Source: Paludibacteraceae bacterium (lineage in GTDB: Bacteria; Bacteroidota; Bacteroidia; Bacteroidales; Paludibacteraceae). Taken from it: a stretch of 62,197 bases of DNA. The stretch spans positions 1-62,197 of the forward strand of contig JAILMN010000037.1 of the NCBI GenBank assembly GCA_024692565.1. The letters are read 5' to 3'. The notes under the pieces were generated by a model. That model was not told where the DNA came from. It worked only from the letters and a program-made list of their open reading frames with translations, and made no database searches. Positions 28,542 to 37,696 of the stretch are shown here, in pieces (the first letter of the stretch is position 1; each line of letters opens with the position of its first letter). The translations under genes were made by a program, and so were the position numbers.

Positions 28542-30132
28542 GAACCGGTGTACCGGGGATTTGATCACCCAGCGTGCTCATTGCGCAGCGGAAACCGATC
28601 TTCGACGAAGCCTTGTCTTGGTCGAGGTAACGACGGGTCGAAGGATTCAGCCAGTAGATGCGGTCAGCCCAAGAACCACCTTTGTAAACGCGGCTCTTCT
28701 TGGTGATTCGCGGAGCGAGGATGTCGGTCGGGTCGGTCTTGATAGCCTCGAGGTTCTCGATACCTACGGTATCCAACGGATAGTCGGTTTCGAACAAACT
28801 TGCGAAGTCGCCATCGAGCACGTCGCGCTTATCTTCGTCCTTACCCCATGTGATCTTCACGCGGCCCACAGAGTCAATCTGGTATTTGCCGTTCTCATCC
28901 AGCACCGGAGCGCTGTAGATGTTACCACGATAGGAGTTGTACTCGCTGGTCTCCTGGTAAGTCGTCTCACGATATACATCCATGATCCACTCGTTGACAT
29001 TGCCGGCCATGTTATACAGACCGAAGTCGTTCGGAGCAAACTCGTCCACCGGGTTGGTGATGACGCGACGGTCGTTCAGCGCACCGCTGACACCCATCAT
29101 ATCGCCTCGACCACGAACGAAGTTAGCCTGCATCATACCGAGGTTCTTCTTACTCATATCACGCGGGTGATAACCGCTCCACGGATAAACCTTACCCTCG
29201 ATGGTCAGACCGTCCTCACCGGCAACAGGTGCATAAGCGGCGAACTCCCACTCAGCCTCTGTCGGCAGACGATAACCCGTAACGAAGATACCGTCAGCGA
29301 TGCCCACCTTACGCTGTGCACCATAGCTATCCAGTTTCGGTTTCTTACCATAATCGGGAGAATAGCTGTCATCCATGAGATATTTCTCGGTATTGAATAC
29401 AAACTTATCGCGGATCCACTCGAAGCCCGGACGATACATCGTAACCTCTTGGGTCGGGTCCTCAGGACTCTTCTCGGTGAAGGAAATAGCCTCGTAGCCC
29501 GTACGTTGCTCCCACTCGCTCTTCTCGGTCTCATCCATCGGATGCAAGTCTGCGAACGGAGGAGTATCAATAGCACCGGCGTTCACCAGAGCCATTTCGT
29601 TAACACGGTCGGTACGCCATTGGCAGTAAGCCATTGCCTGCTCCCACGTAATACCTACGATCGGGTAGAAGGAGAAAGCAGGGTGCTCGAAGTAGTTGTC
29701 CTCATACGGATCGTTGTACGCGAGGTCCTCACGCCATACGGTGTGGTCAGGACGCGCTTGGTCAACCAACTCCGGAGCTACTGCGCCGAATACGAAATCC
29801 AACCAGTGGAGATACTCATTCCAGTTGAGGTTGGTTACCTCATACTTGTCCATGTAGAACGAGCTGACGGTCAAGGTACGGGTCTCGTTGTTACGCGGAG
29901 CGGTGAGGAACTCGTCTTTCTCACCCACGGTGAACGAACCACCCTGGATAGGCACCATACCTATCGGGTTGACATTACCTACACCTTCATTAGCCTGGAA
30001 ATTGGTGGTCTTTTGGTCGAAATAATTCCAACCTGTGGTGTTACTAACGCGGGTATTAAGTTCGCGTTGTTGGCACGAAGCGGCACCCATTACCACCGAA
30101 AGAATCAACAAATAATTAAATACTTTTTTCAT
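28537..30132 (-). CDS. gldJ: GldJ-like T9SS/gliding lipoprotein (FGE/SUMF1 fold)
   Basis: 531 aa. Lipobox AASC with Cys20. The body is a formylglycine-generating-enzyme-like (SUMF1) domain: PIQGGSFTVGE, SSFYMDKYEVTN, YRLPTEAEWEFAAY, NMAGNVNEWIMDVY, YKGGSW, KIGFRCAMS. In T9SS bacteria two such lipoproteins exist, GldJ and GldK/PorK. Here TGWNY near the N-terminus and TVWREDLAYNDPYEDNYFEH followed by PIVGITWEQ fit GldJ better, from memory of the family. It is periplasm-facing at the outer membrane and needed for T9SS assembly or stability. It is not linked to gldKLMN here, also consistent with GldJ. GldK remains the alternative. Divergent from folP with its own promoter. Confidence 0.82.
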   Translation of the reverse strand: MKKVFNYLLILSVVMGAASCQQRELNTRVSNTTGWNYFDQKTTNFQANEGVGNVNPIGMVPIQGGSFTVGEKDEFLTAPRNNETRTLTVSSFYMDKYEVTNLNWNEYLHWLDFVFGAVAPELVDQARPDHTVWREDLAYNDPYEDNYFEHPAFSFYPIVGITWEQAMAYCQWRTDRVNEMALVNAGAIDTPPFADLHPMDETEKSEWEQRTGYEAISFTEKSPEDPTQEVTMYRPGFEWIRDKFVFNTEKYLMDDSYSPDYGKKPKLDSYGAQRKVGIADGIFVTGYRLPTEAEWEFAAYAPVAGEDGLTIEGKVYPWSGYHPRDMSKKNLGMMQANFVRGRGDMMGVSGALNDRRVITNPVDEFAPNDFGLYNMAGNVNEWIMDVYRETTYQETSEYNSYRGNIYSAPVLDENGKYQIDSVGRVKITWGKDEDKRDVLDGDFASLFETDYPLDTVGIENLEAIKTDPTDILAPRITKKSRVYKGGSWADRIYWLNPSTRRYLDQDKASSKIGFRCAMSTLGDQIPGTPVR

Positions 30133-30175
30133 ACTATTTTTGATGAATTTTATATATGCTTACATAAAACAGCCT

Positions 30176-30207
30176 GCAAATGTACTGCTTTTTTTGCAAA
30201 TAGCCAA
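30176..30207 (-). promoter_or_regulatory. Promoter of gldJ-gcvH
   Basis: Minus strand: TACATTTGC (30176-30184) with TTTG (30204-30207) 19 bp upstream. Gives a 5' leader of roughly 40 nt. Confidence 0.7.
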
Positions 30208-30244
30208 AATTTTTGCAACTTTTTTTTCAAAAAAACGAGTTTTT

Positions 30245-30277
30245 TTTGCATATTTGCGATTTTTGTAGTAATTTTGC
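30245..30277 (+). promoter_or_regulatory. Promoter of folP-cdaA-metG
   Basis: TTTG (30245-30248), 20 bp, TAATTTTGC (30269-30277). The GTG start of folP lies only 3 nt after this element, so the mRNA is probably leaderless or nearly so. Confidence 0.75.
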
Positions 30278-30280
30278 AGC

Positions 30281-31000
30281 GTGAAAGCGCAAATAATGGC
30301 AATCGGCAACGTGACGCCGGACAGTTTTTATGCTGCGTCTCGTTTGCGAACAGAGGGTGTAGTAGCATGGGCTCGTGAGGCATTGGATGACGGTGCTGAT
30401 ATTTTGGATATAGGGGCATGTTCTACGCGTCCGGGTTCGACTCCTGTGGATGAGGAGACAGAGTGGGATCGACTGGCGCCGGCATTGGAGTCTATCCGTC
30501 AGGCATTGCCGGAGGCACGGTTGTCTGTGGATACGTTTCGTGCGACGATTGCGCGTAAGGCGTTGGAGTCGTTCGGTCCGCTGATCATCAATGACATCTC
30601 CGGCGGTGACGAAGCGATGTTTGAGGTTGTGCGCACGTACCACGCGCCGTATATATGGACTTTGCGCGGGGACTATACCTTGCCGGAGAAGAGGCCTGAG
30701 TTAGCGGAGTTGGACTTGATCCTTGATCCCGGGTTCGGGTTCATCGGTTCGACGGCAGGTGATTATGATGCGATGCGGCGGTTGGAGGAGTTGAAGGCAT
30801 ACGGCAGGCCGATACTGGTGGGCGTGAGTCGCAAGTCGATGCTGTGGCGACCGTTGGGTCTGACGCCGGAGAGTTGTCTGACGGCCACGCAGGCGTTGCA
30901 ATTGTATGCGCTGGAGCATGGCGCGAACATACTCCGCACGCACGACGTCAAAGAGACAAAGCAAATAACAAAGTTATTTGAGTTAATAGTTAATGGGTAA
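30281..31000 (+). CDS. folP: Dihydropteroate synthase
   Basis: 239 aa, at the short end for the family. Condenses 6-hydroxymethyl-dihydropterin diphosphate with p-aminobenzoate in folate synthesis (cytoplasm); target of sulfonamides. Seen: MAIGNVTPDSFYA (first strand and diphosphate loop), ADILDIGACSTRPGSTPV, SVDTFRA, INDISGGD, LDLILDPGFGF, ILVGVSRKSM and LRTHDVKET (pterin/diphosphate site). The GTG at 30281 completes the first strand; the next ATG is 30296, which would shorten it. The last codons and stop lie in a heptamer array that leads into cdaA, so the two genes are coupled. The folP-cdaA order is common in Bacteroidetes. Confidence 0.93.
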   Translation: MKAQIMAIGNVTPDSFYAASRLRTEGVVAWAREALDDGADILDIGACSTRPGSTPVDEETEWDRLAPALESIRQALPEARLSVDTFRATIARKALESFGPLIINDISGGDEAMFEVVRTYHAPYIWTLRGDYTLPEKRPELAELDLILDPGFGFIGSTAGDYDAMRRLEELKAYGRPILVGVSRKSMLWRPLGLTPESCLTATQALQLYALEHGANILRTHDVKETKQITKLFELIVNG

Positions 31001-31015
31001 AAGGTAATAGATAAT
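30981..31015 (+). repeat. Heptamer array across the folP stop / cdaA start
   Basis: Five 7-bp units: AGTTAAT twice, GGGTAAA, AGGTAAT, AGATAAT. Encodes the last residues and the stop codon of folP and ends 2 nt before the cdaA ATG. Unit family AGGTAAT is shared with the array in front of miaA. Confidence 0.85.
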
Positions 31016-31017
31016 AT

Positions 31018-31800
31018 ATGCATTTTTTGGCTTTTTCTTTCGGTTTCAAGGATGTGATAGACATCTTGTTGGTAGCCGGTATTTTATATGAGACCTACCG
31101 TCTGCTGCGGCGAACGGGTGCAGCGAACCTCTTCTGGGGTATCTTGGCGTTCATCGTGGTATGGTTCCTCGTCAGTTTCGTATTCCAACTCGACCTTACG
31201 GGTGCGCTCTTCGATCGCATCATCTCGGTGGGAGCGATTGCGCTGATTGTGATTTTCCAGGAAGAGATCCGTATGTTCTTTTATCGTATTGGTTCGCGTT
31301 TCTCGTCATGGAAACTTTTCACGTCTAAGAGCAGTGAAGATGACCCGCGTGCGCGTCAGCAGATATTGGAGATTACGCAGGCGTGTCGTCATATGGCTTC
31401 TACGAAGACGGGTGCGCTGATTGTAATTGCCGGTGGTAGCAGTCTGAAGGAGATTGTGGACACAGGTGAGCGTCTGGACGCCAATGTGTCGGCGCGATTG
31501 ATAGAGAATATCTTCTTCAAGAACACCCCGTTGCATGACGGTGCGTTGGTGATTCGTGACGGCAAGATGATAGCAGCGGCATGTATCTTGCCGGTGAGCA
31601 AGGACCAATCTATTCCGCAGCACTACGGTCTGCGTCACCGTGCGGCGTTGGGTTTGGTAGAGCATGTAGATGCGACCTGTATCGTGGTGTCGGAGGAGAC
31701 GGGACATATATCCGTAGCCGCGGAAGGTAAGATTCGCGAGGTGACGGAAGATGAGCTCTTTATCGTACTGCACGGCACGGCGATCACGGAAGAGAAATAA
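31018..31800 (+). CDS. cdaA: Diadenylate cyclase CdaA
   Basis: 260 aa. Makes cyclic di-AMP from two ATP at the inner membrane; c-di-AMP usually governs potassium and osmotic balance and envelope homeostasis. Seen: three hydrophobic helices in the first 80 residues (IDILLVAGILYETY, FWGILAFIVVWFLVSFVF, IISVGAIALIVIF), then the DAC domain with the DGA motif (residues 174-176 in PLHDGALVIR) and the RHR motif (206-208 in GLRHRAALG). Length and layout match CdaA rather than DisA. Sits 17 bp after folP; metG follows after 33 bp without a visible promoter, suggesting one transcript. Confidence 0.96.
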   Translation: MHFLAFSFGFKDVIDILLVAGILYETYRLLRRTGAANLFWGILAFIVVWFLVSFVFQLDLTGALFDRIISVGAIALIVIFQEEIRMFFYRIGSRFSSWKLFTSKSSEDDPRARQQILEITQACRHMASTKTGALIVIAGGSSLKEIVDTGERLDANVSARLIENIFFKNTPLHDGALVIRDGKMIAAACILPVSKDQSIPQHYGLRHRAALGLVEHVDATCIVVSEETGHISVAAEGKIREVTEDELFIVLHGTAITEEK

Positions 31801-31833
31801 AAACTACATCAGTATATAAATAGTATTTAATAT

Positions 31834-33909
31834 ATGGCATTTAATCGTACATTAATCACAGCTGCACTGCCGTATGCCAACGGTCCGGTGCACATCGGTC
31901 ATCTTGCCGGGGTGTATGTACCGGCAGATATCTATGCCCGTTATCTGCGTTTGAAAGGCAAACAAGTGCTGTTCGTTTGCGGTAGCGACGAGCATGGTGT
32001 GCCGGTAACGATTCGCGCACGCAAGGAAGGCATCACCACACAGCAGGTGGTGGACCGTTATCATGAGTTGATCAAACGTTCGTTTGCGGACTTTGGTGTC
32101 AGTTTCGACATCTATTCGCGTACTACATCGGCTACGCATCATCGTTTTGCAGCGGACTATTTCCGCAAGATGTATGACGCAGGGCAGTTCACGGAGGAGA
32201 CGAGTGAGCAGTTTTACGACCCCGAGACGGGTCATTTCCTGACGGACCGCAATATCCGCGGCGAGTGTCCGCGTTGTCACAGCATGGGTGCTTACGGTGA
32301 CCAATGTGAGAAATGCGGTGCGACGTTGTCTCCGGACGAGTTGATCAATCCGTACAATGCGGAGACGGGTAATGCGCTGGCGAAGAAAGCGACCAAACAC
32401 TGGTATTTGCCGTTAGATCAGTATCAGGCGTGGTTAGAGGATTGGATTCTCAATAACCATAAAGAATGGCGGCCGAATGTGTATGGTCAATGCAAGAGTT
32501 GGTTGGACGGTGGTCTGAAACCGCGTGCCGTGACGCGTGACCTCGATTGGGGTATTCCTGTGCCGGTAGAAGGTGCGGAAGGTAAGGTGCTGTATGTATG
32601 GTTCGACGCGCCGATAGGTTACATCTCCAATACGATTGAGCTCTGCGAGAAAGAGCCGGCTAAGTACGGCAACTGGGAGCAATGGTGGAAGAGCGAAGAC
32701 ACGCGGATGATTCATTTCATCGGCAAGGATAATATCGTATTCCACTGCATCGTTTTCCCGGCGATGCTGAAGGCGCAGGGCTACAACCTGCCGGATAACG
32801 TGCCGAGCAATGAGTTTCTGAACCTCGAGGGCGATAAGATATCGACGTCCCGCAACTGGGCTGTATGGCTCAACGAGTACCTGGATGATTTCCCCGGCAA
32901 GCAGGATGTGCTACGCTATGTGCTGACCGCCAATGCGCCGGAAACGAAGGATAACGACTTCACTTGGGCGGATTTCCAGGCGCGTAACAACAATGAGTTG
33001 GTAGCTATCTACGGCAACTTCGTCAACCGTGCGCTGGTGCTCACGAACAAGTATTTCGAGGGTAAAGTGCCGGCATGCGGCGAGTTGACCGACTACGACA
33101 AAGCGACCATCGAGGAATTCAAGAACGTGAAGGCGACCTTAGAGGAGTTACTCAATAACTTCCGTTTCCGCGACGCACAGAAAGAGGCGATGAACCTGGC
33201 GCGTATCGGCAACAAGTATTTGGCAGACACGGAGCCGTGGAAATTAGCGAAGACGGACCTTGGTCGCACAGCAACGATACTGCATCTGTCGCTGCAGATT
33301 GCAGCAAACCTTGCGATTGCTTTTGAGCCGTTCCTACCCTTCTCCAGCGAGAAACTGCGCGGCATGTTACGTCTGGACGCTTCGTTCGGTTGGGAAGACC
33401 TCGGTCGCATTGACCTGCTCCAAGAAGGTCAGGCGTTGGGTGAAGTAAGTCTGCTGTTTGAGAAAATCGAAGATGCGGCTATTCAGGCGCAGTTGGATAA
33501 ATTAGAGCGCATCAAGCGTGAGAACGAGGCGGTGGCGCAGGCAGAGGCATTAAAGAACTGGCGTCCGGAGCCGGTCAAAGAACTGACGACCATCGATGAG
33601 TTCGACAAGACGGATATCCGTGTAGCTACGGTGTTGGATTGTCAGCCGGTGAAGAAAAGCGACCGCCTGCTGCAGTTCTCATTAGACGACGGCATGGGCG
33701 GAAGGACGATCTTGAGCGGCATCGCGCAGAGCTATCCCGATCCGTCGGTGCTGATCGGCAAGCAGGTGCTGTATATCGCCAATTTCCCGCCGCGTAAGAT
33801 GATGGGTATCGAGAGTCAAGGAATGATTCTCTCGGCGGTCAATGCCGATGGTAAGTTGGTGGTGACGACCGTTTCCGCACCCGTCAAGAACGGCGCTGCG
33901 GTAGGATAA
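31834..33909 (+). CDS. metG: Methionyl-tRNA synthetase with C-terminal tRNA-binding domain
   Basis: 691 aa class I synthetase that charges tRNA-Met. Seen: HIGH signature at residues 20-23 ([13 protein letters not shown]), zinc knuckle [22 protein letters not shown] variant in [10 protein letters not shown], anticodon-binding helical domain, and a C-terminal EMAP/Trbp111-like OB fold from about residue 585 ([36 protein letters not shown]). Complete and of normal length for the dimeric form. The next gene is a tRNA with a CAT anticodon. Confidence 0.97.
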   Translation: MAFNRTLITAALPYANGPVHIGHLAGVYVPADIYARYLRLKGKQVLFVCGSDEHGVPVTIRARKEGITTQQVVDRYHELIKRSFADFGVSFDIYSRTTSATHHRFAADYFRKMYDAGQFTEETSEQFYDPETGHFLTDRNIRGECPRCHSMGAYGDQCEKCGATLSPDELINPYNAETGNALAKKATKHWYLPLDQYQAWLEDWILNNHKEWRPNVYGQCKSWLDGGLKPRAVTRDLDWGIPVPVEGAEGKVLYVWFDAPIGYISNTIELCEKEPAKYGNWEQWWKSEDTRMIHFIGKDNIVFHCIVFPAMLKAQGYNLPDNVPSNEFLNLEGDKISTSRNWAVWLNEYLDDFPGKQDVLRYVLTANAPETKDNDFTWADFQARNNNELVAIYGNFVNRALVLTNKYFEGKVPACGELTDYDKATIEEFKNVKATLEELLNNFRFRDAQKEAMNLARIGNKYLADTEPWKLAKTDLGRTATILHLSLQIAANLAIAFEPFLPFSSEKLRGMLRLDASFGWEDLGRIDLLQEGQALGEVSLLFEKIEDAAIQAQLDKLERIKRENEAVAQAEALKNWRPEPVKELTTIDEFDKTDIRVATVLDCQPVKKSDRLLQFSLDDGMGGRTILSGIAQSYPDPSVLIGKQVLYIANFPPRKMMGIESQGMILSAVNADGKLVVTTVSAPVKNGAAVG

Positions 33910-34017
33910 AAATGTTCCCTTTTTGTGATGAGTTTTTCTGTTTCCGATGCAAGATTTCGCATAATTTCTGACATAAGGAAGAAAAAATGCTTGATTTTGC
34001 AAAAAAATGCAGAAAAA

Positions 34018-34050
34018 TTTGGTCATGTGAAAAAAAAGCAGTACCTTTGC
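34018..34050 (+). promoter_or_regulatory. Promoter of tRNA-Met(CAT)
   Basis: TTTG (34018-34021), 20 bp, TACCTTTGC (34042-34050); the tRNA begins 19 bp further on. Confidence 0.75.
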
Positions 34051-34069
34051 AGCCGGTTTTAGAAAAAAC

Positions 34070-34143
34070 GGCGGGATAGCTCAGCTGGTTAGAGCGCATG
34101 ATTCATAATCATGAGGTCCCCAGTTCAATCCTGGGTCCCGCTA
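34070..34143 (+). tRNA. tRNA-Met (anticodon CAT), elongator type
   Basis: 74-nt cloverleaf: acceptor GGCGGGA with TCCCGCT (first pair G-U), D arm around CTCAGCTGGTTAGAG, anticodon stem CATGA/TCATG with loop TTCATAA, T arm CCCAG/CTGGG with loop TTCAATC, discriminator A. CCA is not encoded. The anticodon stem lacks the three G-C pairs of initiator tRNA and position 1 is paired, so it is not the initiator. A lysidine-modified tRNA-Ile2 also reads as CAT and cannot be excluded, but the position just after metG supports Met. Confidence 0.9.
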
Positions 34144-34145
34144 CA

Positions 34146-34175
34146 AAAAATCCACTCGTGCGAGTGGATTTTTGT
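34146..34175. terminator. Bidirectional terminator between tRNA-Met and proS
   Basis: Stem AAAAATCCACTC with GAGTGGATTTTT around loop GTGC; A-run on one side and T-run on the other, so it works for the tRNA (+) and for proS (-). Confidence 0.88.
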
Positions 34176-34176
34176 A

Positions 34177-35691
34177 TTAGTAATTGAGGGCGAAGACGAC
34201 ACGGCCGGGGGAGGGTTTGCCGGTGAGGATGCAGGTGCCGGGTTCGGAAGCGCGGGCGATGATGTCGGCATTGGTAGCGTCAGCAAGGTCGGACAGCGGG
34301 ATGCAACGGATGGTTGCTTTGGTCTCGTCCTTGATGCGCTGCTCGGTCTCTGCCGTACCATCCCAATGGGCGAGGAGGAAGCCGCCTTTCTTGAGTTCCT
34401 CTTTGAATTCCTCATAGGTATTCACCTCGCGAGTGTTGGCAATACGGAAGTCGAGGGCTTTCTTCAGCAGATTGGCTTGGATTTCTTCGAGCAATGCTTG
34501 TACTTTCTCGGCAATACCTTCTATCGAGATAGTCTCCTTGGTCTGGGTATCGCGGCGCGCGATCTCAATCGTATTATTCTCGAGGTCACGTCCTCCCATC
34601 GCGAGGCGAACGGGTACACCCTTGAGCTCATAGTCCGCAAACTTATAACCCGGCGTATATTTCTCTTCGGTATCGACCTTGACGCGGATGCCGAGGGCTT
34701 TGAGTCGGTCGGCAATGGGGTTGAGTTTGACGAGCAGTTTGTCCAGATCCTCCTGCTTTTTGAAGATAGGCACAATAACGACCTGGATCGGCGCGAGGTG
34801 CGGCGGCAGGACGAGTCCGTTATCATCGGAATGGGTCATGATGAGCGCACCCATGAGGCGCGTAGAGACACCCCAAGAGGTAGCCCAGACATATTCATAT
34901 TTGTTTTCCTTATTGAGGAACTGAACGTCAAAGGACTTGGCGAAGTTCTGTCCGAGGAAATGGGATGTACCGGCTTGGAGGGCTTTACCATCCTGCATCA
35001 TGGCTTCGATGCAATAGGTATTGAGTGCTCCGGCGAAACGCTCGTTCGGCGACTTGACACCTTTGAGGACGGGGATAGCCATCACATTCTGTGCAAAATC
35101 GGCATAGACATCGAGCATGGTACGCGCATAATCCTCGGCTTCCTCTTTGGTAGCATGGGCAGTATGTCCCTCCTGCCAAAGGAACTCGGCTGTACGGAGG
35201 AAAAGGCGGGTACGCATCTCCCAGCGCATGACATTGCACCACTGATTGCAGAGGATTGGTAGGTCGCGATAAGAGGATATCCAGTTCTTATACGTGGACC
35301 AGATGATGGTCTCGGACGTAGGACGGATGATGAGTTCTTCCTCCAGCTTCGCCTGCGGGTCCACAACGACGCCTTTGCCGTTGGGGTCATTCATGAGGCG
35401 ATGATGGGTGACGACGGCGCACTCTTTGGCGAAGCCCTCTACGTGCTCTGCCTCACGGCTGAGGAAAGATTTCGGGATAAGGAGGGGGAAGTACGCATTT
35501 TTAACCCCTTGCTCTTTGAATCGGCGGTCGAGTTCCGCCTGAATCATTTCCCAGATGGCATAGCCATAGGGCTTGATGACCATACATCCCCGCACGGCAC
35601 TTTGCTCGGCGAGGTCGGCCTTTACGACGAGTTCGTTATACCATTTTGAATAGTCCTCTGAACGAGGCGTCAGCTTTTGAAAATTTGCCAT
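34177..35691 (-). CDS. proS: Prolyl-tRNA synthetase (short, archaeal/eukaryotic-like form)
   Basis: 504 aa class II synthetase charging tRNA-Pro. The short form lacks the editing insertion found in E. coli-type ProS. Seen: [10 protein letters not shown], class II motif 2 region [20 protein letters not shown] with HTAHA after it, motif 3 [17 protein letters not shown], anticodon-binding domain, and a C-terminal extension ending GRVVFALNY that is characteristic of this type. Divergent from gpmI with its own promoter; its cognate tRNA-Pro gene is 14 kb away. Confidence 0.96.
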   Translation of the reverse strand: MANFQKLTPRSEDYSKWYNELVVKADLAEQSAVRGCMVIKPYGYAIWEMIQAELDRRFKEQGVKNAYFPLLIPKSFLSREAEHVEGFAKECAVVTHHRLMNDPNGKGVVVDPQAKLEEELIIRPTSETIIWSTYKNWISSYRDLPILCNQWCNVMRWEMRTRLFLRTAEFLWQEGHTAHATKEEAEDYARTMLDVYADFAQNVMAIPVLKGVKSPNERFAGALNTYCIEAMMQDGKALQAGTSHFLGQNFAKSFDVQFLNKENKYEYVWATSWGVSTRLMGALIMTHSDDNGLVLPPHLAPIQVVIVPIFKKQEDLDKLLVKLNPIADRLKALGIRVKVDTEEKYTPGYKFADYELKGVPVRLAMGGRDLENNTIEIARRDTQTKETISIEGIAEKVQALLEEIQANLLKKALDFRIANTREVNTYEEFKEELKKGGFLLAHWDGTAETEQRIKDETKATIRCIPLSDLADATNADIIARASEPGTCILTGKPSPGRVVFALNY

Positions 35692-35717
35692 TTTTGATCG
35701 TTTTTACAAAATCGGCT

Positions 35718-35750
35718 GCAAAATTACAATTTTTTTTGCACATATGCAAG
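35718..35750 (-). promoter_or_regulatory. Promoter of proS
   Basis: Minus strand TAATTTTGC (35718-35726) with CTTG (35747-35750) 20 bp upstream. Interleaved with the divergent gpmI promoter, so the two may compete. Confidence 0.7.
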
Positions 35751-35767
35751 ATTTTTAGTAATTTTGC
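35735..35767 (+). promoter_or_regulatory. Promoter of gpmI
   Basis: TTTG (35735-35738), 20 bp, TAATTTTGC (35759-35767). Confidence 0.78.
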
Positions 35768-35803
35768 ACCGCGAAATGAAAAAAGACTAAATAATTTAAC
35801 GAT

Positions 35804-37339
35804 ATGAGCAAAGCATTATTGATGATTTTGGACGGCTGGGGCATCGGCAACAAGAGCAAAGCCGATGTGATCAGCGTGACGCCGACTCCGCACTGGGATG
35901 CGCTGCTGGCGAAGTATCCGCATTCGCAATTACAGGCGAGCGGTGAGAATGTAGGTTTGCCTGACGGCCAGATGGGTAACTCGGAAGTGGGTCACCTGAA
36001 TATCGGTGCGGGAAGGGTTGTATATCAAGACCTGGTGAAGATCAACCGCTCGATCCGGGACAACTCGATCATGGCGAACCCGGAGATCAAGGCGGCATAC
36101 GAGGCAGCTCGGGGTGCAGGCAAGAAACTGCATATCATGGGTCTATGCTCGAGCGGCGGCGTTCACTCGAGTTTGGATCACCTATTTAAGTTGGTGGAGA
36201 TTGCGAAGGAGTACGGCGTAGCGGATAAGACGTATGTGCATTGCTTCATGGACGGGCGCGATACGGACCCGCGCAGCGGCAAGGGATTTATCGAGGAGCT
36301 GCAGGGCGTATGCGACGCGACGGGTGCGCATATCGCATCTATCATCGGCCGATTCTACGCGATGGACCGCGACAAACGCTGGGAGCGCATCAAGGTTGCG
36401 TACGACCAACTGGTGCACGGCGAGGGCCGCAAGGAAACGGATATGGTAGCGGCCGTGCAGGGATGCTATGACCGCCATACGGAGGAGCACAAGGACACGG
36501 ACGAATTCATGGAGCCGCTTGTGAACGCGAACTGCGACGGACGAATCGCGGAAGGCGACGTGGTGATTTTCTTCAACTACCGCAATGACCGCGCGAAAGA
36601 GATCACGATTGTGCTGACGCAGCAAGATATGCCGGAGCAGGGGATGACGACGATCAAGGGTCTGCAGTATTTCTGCATGACGCCGTATGACAGTTCGTTC
36701 ACGGGGCTGCATATATTATTCCCGAAAGAGAACGTGGAGAATACGTTAGGCGAAGTGGTTAGCCGCTTGGGCCTGAAGCAGTTGCGCATCGCGGAGACGG
36801 AGAAGTTCGCGCACGTGACATTCTTCTTCAACGGCGGTCGTGAGGCAGAGTACCCGGGTGAGGAGCGAATCTTGATCCCGAGTCCGAAAGTGCCGACCTA
36901 CGACATGAAGCCGGAGATGAGTGCGCCGGAAGTGACGGAAGCATTGGTAGCCGCCATCAAGACGCAGAAATTCGACTATATCACGCTGAACTTCGCGAAC
37001 GGCGATATGGTAGGTCACACGGGCGTGTATGCAGCGATTGAGAAAGCGGTGAAGACCATCGATGAGTGTTCGCACAAAGTGATTGAGGCGGCATTAGAGA
37101 ACGGCTACGAGATCATCGTGATTGCGGATCACGGCAACTGCGACAACGCGATCAACCCGGACGGTACGCCGAATACGGCTCACTCGCTGAACCCGGTTCC
37201 ATTTATTTATATAAGTAAGGAACACACGGGCGCGCGCGTAGAGGACGGCATCTTGGCGGACGTGGCTCCCTCGCTATGTCATATCATGGGCATCGAGCAG
37301 CCGAAGGAGATGACGGGCAAGAACCTGATAAAGGACTAA
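35804..37339 (+). CDS. gpmI: Phosphoglycerate mutase, cofactor-independent
   Basis: 511 aa, normal length. Interconverts 3- and 2-phosphoglycerate in glycolysis (cytoplasm), Mn-dependent, alkaline-phosphatase superfamily. Seen: metal ligand Asp10 in LMILDGWG, the phosphorylated Ser60 in [49 protein letters not shown] and [11 protein letters not shown]. Single-gene transcript with its own promoter and terminator. Confidence 0.97.
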   Translation: MSKALLMILDGWGIGNKSKADVISVTPTPHWDALLAKYPHSQLQASGENVGLPDGQMGNSEVGHLNIGAGRVVYQDLVKINRSIRDNSIMANPEIKAAYEAARGAGKKLHIMGLCSSGGVHSSLDHLFKLVEIAKEYGVADKTYVHCFMDGRDTDPRSGKGFIEELQGVCDATGAHIASIIGRFYAMDRDKRWERIKVAYDQLVHGEGRKETDMVAAVQGCYDRHTEEHKDTDEFMEPLVNANCDGRIAEGDVVIFFNYRNDRAKEITIVLTQQDMPEQGMTTIKGLQYFCMTPYDSSFTGLHILFPKENVENTLGEVVSRLGLKQLRIAETEKFAHVTFFFNGGREAEYPGEERILIPSPKVPTYDMKPEMSAPEVTEALVAAIKTQKFDYITLNFANGDMVGHTGVYAAIEKAVKTIDECSHKVIEAALENGYEIIVIADHGNCDNAINPDGTPNTAHSLNPVPFIYISKEHTGARVEDGILADVAPSLCHIMGIEQPKEMTGKNLIKD

Positions 37340-37343
37340 AAAA

Positions 37344-37375
37344 AAGAGCGGCCCAATAGGGTCGCTTCTTTTTTC
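37344..37375 (+). terminator. Terminator of gpmI
   Basis: Stem AAGAGCGGCCC with GGGTCGCTTCTT (one bulge), loop AATA, then a T-run. The convergent small lipoprotein gene ends 30 bp further on. Confidence 0.8.
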
Positions 37376-37404
37376 AGGTTTTTGTACCTTACGATGAGCA
37401 ACAA

Positions 37405-37554
37405 TTACTCAGCAACGGTGTCAGCCTCAACAGCCTCAACAACCTCAACGGTGTCAGCAGCTGCAGTGTCCTGGCAGCACTTTTTGTCGCAGCACTTGTT
37501 GCCGCAGCTCATAGCAGCGAAAGCTACAGCTACGATAAGAAGCATTTTTTTCAT
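37405..37554 (-). CDS. Small cysteine-rich lipoprotein (49 aa)
   Basis: The frame is open further upstream, but the real start is ATG 37554: MKKMLLIVAVAFAAMSC is a lipoprotein signal with Cys17 in the lipobox. The mature peptide is only about 33 residues: a cysteine/lysine cluster (CGNKCCDKKCCQD) and an acidic tail (ADTVEVVEAVEADTVAE). It has its own promoter. Function unknown; the cysteine cluster could bind metal or form disulfides, which is inference only. Confidence 0.75.
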   Translation of the reverse strand: MKKMLLIVAVAFAAMSCGNKCCDKKCCQDTAAADTVEVVEAVEADTVAE

Positions 37555-37618
37555 ACGATAAATTGTTTTTTTAAGCTTAAAAATAGTGTTAATTCTTCGC
37601 CTTTTTGCGAAAAACGCT

Positions 37619-37651
37619 GCAAAAGTACTACTTTTTTTGCATATATCCAAA
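37619..37651 (-). promoter_or_regulatory. Promoter of the small Cys-rich lipoprotein
   Basis: Minus strand TACTTTTGC (37619-37627) with TTTG (37648-37651) 20 bp upstream; leader about 60 nt. Overlaps the divergent promoter of the PASTA gene. Confidence 0.75.
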
Positions 37652-37668
37652 AAAAAATGTAATTTTGC
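37636..37668 (+). promoter_or_regulatory. Promoter of the PASTA-protein operon
   Basis: TTTG (37636-37639), 20 bp, TAATTTTGC (37660-37668); start codon 29 bp further. Confidence 0.75.
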
Positions 37669-37696
37669 GCAATTTATTTTACAAAACAACTAAAAA

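Noticed and set aside
28561..30378. 605-codon open frame on the + strand opposite gldJ
   Set aside because: Antisense shadow: the opposite frame is a clear GldJ-family lipoprotein, and this translation has no recognisable domains or signal.
34070..34143. Initiator tRNA-fMet
   Set aside because: Position 1-72 is paired and the anticodon stem lacks three consecutive G-C pairs.
34111..35262. 383-codon + strand open frame opposite proS
   Set aside because: Begins within tRNA-Met and its terminator and runs antisense to class II synthetase motifs.
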